Source: Punica granatum (lineage: Eukaryota; Streptophyta; Magnoliopsida; Myrtales; Lythraceae). From it: DNA of 64,000 bases. Positions 58,246 through 64,000 of the stretch are shown one piece after another. The position numbers and the translations under genes were made by a program. The stretch spans positions 27,129,845 to 27,193,844 of the forward strand of contig NC_045133.1 of the NCBI RefSeq assembly GCF_007655135.1. The letters run 5' to 3'. The first letter of the stretch is position 1; each line of letters opens with the position of its first letter. The notes under the pieces are model-generated. The model was not told where the DNA came from. It was given only the letters and a program-made list of their open reading frames with translations, and ran no database searches.

Positions 58246-58836
58246 AAGCGAGTGAGCCTTTTCACTAAATGGTTGAATTTCCACCAGTGATGAATTGCGT
58301 TTCGAATGAAATTTAATGCAATGCAATGTATTTGGGTCTAATATTATCACAATGCTTTAAGTAAAGTATTGGATTCGAATCATGTCAATGGAAAAAATAC
58401 ATGCTAAGAGAGTTTTATACCTTAATGAATCGATCCGACTCGAACTAGATTAGTCGGTCCGTTAAATTTTTGCATAATGGGGTGTACAATGAAAAATATT
58501 ATTATGATGCCACGTGAGCCATCTTTTACATTTATTAATTATTATAGGATGATTTTTTTTATAATAATCATTTTTTTATTTGTCTAATTTGCTTTAGCCA
58601 AATTAGGATTCGCCAATAATTTCCGAAGTTCTTCCGAGATAGATGTCGGATTTTTCAATTGTTCATCTCCATTACATTAATTAAAATCAGAAAGTTATTA
58701 ATCTCCCCATGGTATTCAATTAAATTCATGAAAACTAGTGGAACTTTCTACGACTTTAGAATAAAATATATGGTATACTAAGCCGCAATGTACTACAGAG
58801 CATTGATAAATCCAGTAGAAAATTATTATTAAATAT
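58246..58836. other. 3' flank of protease 2
   Basis: Duplicated 3' region matching 52840-53360 up to about 58762, then short AT-rich sequence up to the inverted-repeat element. No gene. Confidence 0.6.
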
Positions 58837-59773
58837 AAGGAAAATAATCATATATAGCATAGTTTTTATTTTATTCACTTCCTAACATGTTTTTAAAAAT
58901 TGTTACAATCTAGCACGAATTACTATTTTATTTCTGGATCTACCACACTGTTAAACTCCGTCTAAAAACTGTTAAACACCGTTAAACTCCTTCTTCTTCC
59001 TCCTCCTCCTCCTCCTCCTTCACGACTCTACTTCCACCAACTCTACTTCACACGCCCTCCCTGCAAACTCCATCTGATCACGCGTCAATCACCATCACCA
59101 ACAATCTTATCTTTTTCTTCTCCTTCTTCGTCCCTGCAATGAACGCCCACTCCTTGAACAGACCTGCAATAACCAACCTATTCTTCTTCCTCTTCTCCTT
59201 TTCCTCTGCAAGCTGACCCGCCTACTCCTGGCTGCACTGCAACGTCACAGTGACCATCCTTTGCTCCACAGCTCTGATCACTCCATAAACCTCTCTCTCT
59301 CTCTCTCTTTTTCTCTCTCTCTTCTCGGGCAGGGGTAGACAGAGAACAAACATCGACGCCTATTCCTTGTCCTCACCACCATCTCTCGGCTACTCTCTCC
59401 CATCCTCAGTACCTTCACCATCACAGATAGACCTCCCATGGCTTTCTGATCTTCTCGACAACTCTCGACAGCTTCCAATGACTATTGCTCCTGCTCCCTT
59501 CACGCCTCAAGCAACCAGCAATCACCGTGACCATCTTCATCATTATTTTCTTGGCTTCGGCGGCATCTTTTTCCTTCTTGATCTCTCTGCTTCTGCGTTT
59601 AAGTCGTGAAGGAGGAGGAGAAGGAAGGAGTTTAACGGTTTTTAGACAGAGTTTAACAGTGTGCTAAATTCGAGAATAAAATAGTGATTCGTGTTAGATC
59701 GTGACAACTTTTAAAAACGTGTTAGGAAGTGAAAATAAGGTAAAAATCGTGATATATGGGGCTATTTTCCCTT
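58837..59773. mobile_element. Non-autonomous element with long (about 170 bp) terminal inverted repeats
   Basis: The left end begins AAGGAAAATAATC and the reverse complement of the right end begins AAGGGAAAATAGC. Both continue through CACTTCCTAACA, GTTTTTAAAA, TTGTTACAATCTA or TTGTCACGATCTA, CACGAAT, ACTATTTTAT, CACACTGTTAAACTC and GTTAAACTCC. The interior is CT-rich with CTC/CTT triplets and no transposase. AAATAT lies outside both ends, but a clear 8-9 bp duplication is not fixed because it overlaps the ends. It fits a Mutator-like or hAT-like derivative. It sits exactly where block A2 stops matching A1. Confidence 0.75.
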
Positions 59774-60362
59774 AAATATATGATTCCATTATTAGTGAGA
59801 GTATAAAATCTTTTGAGTTCTAGCGAGAATATATGTCACTAGACTATGCGGTTTCCCACGGAAGGCAGAGTCTCCTTATGGCACCACCTGGACAAAAGTG
59901 GAGAGACAACCTAAAACAGTGGGAAAAAATCTCAAATGATCACGTCCCTGCCCTCATAATGCGCCTGCTTGGACCGATATTCAGCAATTCAAAGTTTGTA
60001 TAAGAATGAGATATAATAATTTTATTGGGGGTGCATTTTAGAATTCGAAAATCTAATGAGTCCCATTAATTTAGTTCAAGTATGATCATCGATTATGTAC
60101 TTTCTTCATTTATAAGACTCGAATTTGAAAATTTCCTTATATTGTATTTATTAGCATATTAATTAAAATTTTGTGATATATTTAAAGTATTAATTGCTCT
60201 CTCTTCAATTATTACGAACAAAATGAAATTAATAACTTAGTTTTTTTCGTTGAACAAAATTAATGCCCAATTTGTTGGTACGCAGAATCGATTATCAACC
60301 AGTAGAAAATTTGTTTACTATTAGCTAGGAGCTTCAATATTGAAGAATTATACTCTGAAACC
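59774..60362. other. Intergenic, AT-rich
   Basis: No gene or repeat recognised. It leads into the start region of protease pseudogene 3. Confidence 0.5.
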
Positions 60363-61460
60363 ATGGCTATAGCTTTCTCTCAAAATGTCATCTTCTACTA
60401 CCTCGCGAGGGATCGGGTTTTCGTTATGTCTCAACCGCTGGTTCTCTCCCGAGTCGCCCCTCTATCCTGGGAACCTCAAATTCAAGTAACAACTTGATAA
60501 AGTAATCGAGCCATCCAGGTCGCGAGCCAATTATATTGATTACCTGTCAACCCCCAATCAGTCATTGTCAAGCCGCACGTTGCTTTTTACCACGTTGTTT
60601 ACATCAGCCTCATGGTTCACCGGACAACTTCTACTATACCACCGAAGTCCGCCTCGGTGCATTGCCGTCTACCCAAAACCTGCTCGTTGACACAAGGAGC
60701 ATGCTATTATGGACCCAGTGCACCCCCTGCATCAACTGCTGGAGTCAGTCCATCCCAATTTTCGCCCCGGACTGGTCATCATCTTACTAAAAAATACCCT
60801 GTAATGATCCAATATGCTCTCGGTGGAAATGTGTCGGTGGGGAATGCGCATACCGGGTGAATTACGCGGGAGGGGCCATCAGTCGAGGACGGGTCTCAAA
60901 ACAGACGCTCACGTTTGAGTCTAATCGAGGCCCTTGTGACCGTGCCAAACATCGTCTTTGGGTGTGGGGATGATAACCAAGGATTCACGTTCGACCAACA
61001 TAAGATTTCCGGGATCCTGGGGCTGGACTTGGGGATCAACTCATTGATCGTTCAGTACGCTGATCGACCAAATTCGAGGTCGTTTCTCATATTGTTTGGT
61101 GTACAGTCAAGCCGACATGACCGACGGGATATCCAAACAATTAGTATTGTCCGAGCGCGAGGTGCAAAAAATTATTATGTGAAATTAATTAATGTCAGCG
61201 TCGGGGACAAGAGGATTGGGTTCCCTCTGGGTAGATTCAATCCCGACCCCAGCACTGGCGAAGGAGGTTGCCTCTTCGACACGGGAGCGATCAGCATGTT
61301 CTTCGACGAGGAGGCATGCGAAGTCGTCAGGAATGAATTTGATGATCACTTCAGCTCCTTCGGCCTACAGAGGGTATACGGAGTCAATAAGGACTTGAAA
61401 TTTTGTTACAAGTATCATCCTACGATCTGGGCTTATGCATGTGTTACCAGAATAAAATGA
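60363..61460 (+). pseudogene. Aspartic protease pseudogene 3 (frameshifts, lost C-terminus, mutated catalytic motif)
   Basis: ATG 60363 opens MAIAFSQNVIFYYLA, then frames break repeatedly (stops near 60487 and 60790). The piece with the first active site reads LLVDTRSMLLWTQCTPC: the invariant DTG is DTR, so it could not be active. A later frame (60915-61460) holds VPNIVFGCGDDNQGF, an intact second motif (LFDTGAISMFF) and FDDHFSSFGLQRV, then leaves the family after WAYA and stops. The last 70 or so residues are missing. It is more diverged from the intact pair than pseudogenes 1 and 2 are. Confidence 0.85.
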
Positions 61461-62839
61461 TTCTCAGAGACTCGTCACATGGCTCAATAAGGCCATTAGA
61501 CTTGTCGGGGGCAATCCTGTAAATTACAAAAATTTGGAGTATCGACGTAATATTAGTAGAACCTCAGATCTCTCAGCTCATACGGGCCGAGCTTTTATCC
61601 TAAGTTTGTAGCGGCAGGGTGATCCCCTCAACGGTTTAAGTTCACAAGTATTAACCATTACAATTAACAACCATCACGGTTTTTTTTTTCCTTAAACATT
61701 AGATTCTCTTGCTAAAGATATTGGTTGTACACATGTCCAAGATTTTTACATTAAGATTCACCCCCTCATTGTTTGACTATCGATATTTCTGACGATGCAA
61801 CTTCTCTTCGACTTTCGGTCTCACCCGGTAATGAGCTGAATCCGCTTTGATATTAAAGTGAACTGAAATTTATTGGTTCAATCAAATAAAAACATATTAA
61901 TTACTCTAAGAAAAAAAAAATATGTTCGTAGACTCCCAATTGAACCAGGTTGGAATCTCCCAAATTGAACCAAAAATTCATTCTCATTAAATCCCTCAAA
62001 TTTGAAAGAAAAATTCAATCTCGTCGATGCTTACACTGCCTCTCGACAGCCCGACTCCTCCCCATTCCCTCCCGGCTATCAGTCGAGTTGTTTGTCTCCC
62101 TTACTGGCATGATAGATCATATTCAATCTTGCTCCGATGCTCTGGATCATAATACTATAAGCAGATCAGGACGGAATTCTATGTTTACGTAAATTTTCTG
62201 TCATGCAAATTTCAGATCAGATCGCCACGGATCCAACCAATAGCATGGATAAAATTTGTTTTCTTGAGGAATTCTATTGAAATCTTTAATGGTGCTAAAC
62301 AATCTGGATCTTCGGTGATGATCTCTTCGCTGATTGCTTGGTGCTGTGTGTGGATTTTATTAACAGAATCGAATCTCTTCACTGATTGCTGCAGCGTTGT
62401 TTTCTTGGGATCGTGATTTGCAGGGCAAAGGAAGATGATGGATTTTAATTGATGTTTTTTTCTTTTCTTTTCTTTCTTTAAAGCATCAAATTATTATTTC
62501 ATTTATTAAACTGTTCAATTCATTTTGGTTTAATGTCGAATCGGAAATCGAATTTGATTCGTTCAAAGGCGTGAGTGAGCATTGTCAAAAAGACAAGTAG
62601 TCAAAAATATCAAAAGTCATAGTATGAGTGGCGAATCCTTAAATAAAAAAATAATGAAGAAGTGTACGGTCTAAATCGTAACTAATAAAATTTAACATCT
62701 GAAAAGGAAATAACGTTATTTTTTCAATCAACCGCGATAGAATCACCCAATTACAAATAGTGTAAGTTAAGGGGCTACAAGAAAATCAGATCACTCCAAA
62801 AGCAGAAAATTTAAGTTCTGTTTCATGTACTATGAAACC
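61461..62839. other. Intergenic, including duplicated block B2
   Basis: 61461-61850 has no recognised content. 61850-62839 matches 53350-54352 (block B1) at high identity, with substitutions and small indels, and ends at the start codon region of protease pseudogene 4, just as B1 ends near that of pseudogene 2. Confidence 0.65.
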
Positions 62840-63825
62840 ATGGTTGCAGCTTTCCACCTAAAGTATCATTTTCTATTGCATGCAGTAACTTACTATGGTA
62901 TGTTTCATCCCTTCCGAATCGATTGGGTTTACCCTACGGCTCATCCCCCGATTGTCTCCCGAGTCGGCCCTGTATCCCGGGAACCTCACCTTCGAGGAAA
63001 AGCTTGATAAAGCAGCTGAGCTATCCCTGTCGCGAGCACATTACATCAATTACCTCTCAACCTGAAAGTCATTATCCGAAAACAACATCCACCTCTTTAT
63101 TCGCCCAAACTACTTGTACTATACTGCCGAGGTCCTCCTCGGGACCCCGCCCTCTACCCAAGTCCTGCTTGTGGACACTGGGAGCAGCCTAATCTGGACC
63201 CAGTGCACACCCTGCTTGAACTGCTTCAGTCAGTCGTTCCCGATCTTCTTCGCCCCAGATAAATCGAGCTCGTACTCGAAAGTACCTATTGATGATCCAA
63301 TATGTGATCAATACCTACGTCAAGCTGGACAATGTGATCAATATCACGTAAGTTATGGGCGAGGGGCCGTGACTCGAGGATTGATCTCCAAAGAGACGTT
63401 CACCTTTGAGTCTACTACTCAAGGTCCCGCTTGTGGCTGTGCCAAACGTTGTCTTTGGGAGTGGGGAAGATAACCATGTTCTTCCCTCAGGGACCATTCG
63501 ATGTCGTGATGAAGGAATTCGAACAGTACTTCAGCTCCTTTTGTCTGGAGAGGGTGTAGAATGGTACTGGGAGTCTGAAACTTTGTTATCAGCAACGCCC
63601 CTCGTTCCGTGATTATGCATCCATGACCCTCCATTTCCCGACTGCCAATTACGTGGTCGAGCCGAATTATGTTTACTTCCAATTTAAGAGAAGGGGGTTT
63701 TCTGCGTGGCGGCGCAAGTTTTTCCCGGGATCAGTCAGACGACCATCATTGGATCCTGTTACGATCTCAATGATAAGTTAATCCGGTTTGCGCCGGAGAA
63801 TTGCGCTGCAGATTATAACAAGTGA
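62840..63825 (+). pseudogene. Aspartic protease pseudogene 4 (frameshifts and internal deletion)
   Basis: The start region (ATG 62840) is followed by frameshifted signal and propeptide sequence. The first active site is preserved: LLVDTGSSLIWTQCTPCLNC in the frame 63114-63473. That frame breaks near 63425. Shortly after VVFGSGEDN the sequence jumps to MFFPQGPFDVVMKEFE-type sequence, so the segment with the second DTG is deleted. The end of the gene is recognisable (MTLHFPTANYVVEPNYVYF, RFAPENCAAD) through several frames to a TGA at 63823-63825. Confidence 0.85.
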
Positions 63826-64000
63826 ATTATGAGTCTACAAATATCATCGATCAATATTACATATATCTGTGAAAGCACCATGTAGGACAAATACTAGGGA
63901 TAAATTACCATGTACTGATTTCGTCTTATCCCATGGAGATTTCGAGGTAATTAATTAATCCATTTATTAATTATTGCATAGATATTATCGAAACCATTGT
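63826..64000. other. 3' flank of pseudogene 4
   Basis: AT-rich, nothing recognised; it ends at the window edge. Confidence 0.5.

Larger units (their letters stand above)
54995..58762. repeat. Segmental duplication, copy A2 (pseudogene 2 plus intact protease 2)
   Basis: Partner of 48688-53360. Similarity stops at about 58762, where A1 continues into block B1 and A2 instead continues into a long inverted-repeat element. See the A1 entry for matching segments. Confidence 0.85.

Noticed and set aside
59278..59667. Frames inside the second inverted-repeat element, considered as a transposase
   Set aside because: Low-complexity CT-rich sequence with no DDE-type or other transposase motifs.
1..64000. 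CRISPR arrays, bacterial operons, phage genes, LTR retrotransposons, canonical tRNA or rRNA genes
   Set aside because: Looked for and not seen. There are no regularly spaced repeats, no gag-pol frames, and the only tRNA-like sequence is the SINE head.

Overview
The window is nuclear DNA of a flowering plant. The evidence is multi-exon genes with GT-AG introns, AT-rich introns and spacers, plastid or organelle targeted enzymes, an F-box/FBD gene pair, a nepenthesin-like aspartic protease cluster, and plant-type MITE, SINE and Mutator-like elements. The proteins look eudicot. A position in or near Myrtales is only an impression from remembered protein similarities. There is no bacterial operon, CRISPR array, phage or rRNA gene, and no tRNA gene apart from a tRNA-derived SINE.

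Layout. From 1 to 12.8 kb there are three genes: a spliced AT-hook-like protein (+, 2246-3278), a 13-exon ataxin-2-type Lsm/PAM2 protein of the CID3/CID4 family (-, 3715-8569), and, divergent from it, the DEAD-box helicase RH32/Dbp4 (+, 9568-12808). From 12.8 to 18.5 kb is a gene-poor stretch with a 1.1-kb Mutator-like element, a FAD4 desaturase pseudogene, a tRNA-derived SINE with a perfect 16-bp target duplication, and a promoter-like segment with no gene behind it. From 18.6 to 33.1 kb are organellar DNA polymerase I (+, 12 exons), the microtubule protein TORTIFOLIA1/SPIRAL2 (-, 7 exons) and a NEPRO-domain protein (-, 8 exons). From 33.6 to 38.7 kb are a probable gene-capturing inverted-repeat element and two tandem F-box/FBD genes, one intact and one a decayed pseudogene. 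From 38.9 to 45.9 kb are tryptophan synthase beta (+), whose transit-peptide frame is broken from the catalytic frame, and a plastid glucose-6-phosphate/phosphate translocator (-). From 46 to 64 kb is a repeat-rich aspartic protease cluster: two intact intronless genes (51490-52839 and 56896-58245, about 95% identical) among four pseudogenes, built by nested segmental duplication and interrupted by a MITE and a second long inverted-repeat element.

The genes are ordinary plant functions and do not form one pathway. Themes are RNA metabolism (CID4-like, RH32, NEPRO), plastid metabolism and DNA maintenance (PolI, TSB, GPT), and fast-turnover families (F-box/FBD, aspartic proteases). I did not find a plausible undescribed multi-gene system. 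The most informative parts are the protease cluster history, the transposons dated by empty sites or target duplications, and the tryptophan synthase reading-frame problem. Exon boundaries were placed by hand from splice consensus, phase continuity and family resemblance remembered from known proteins; no alignment or search was run.
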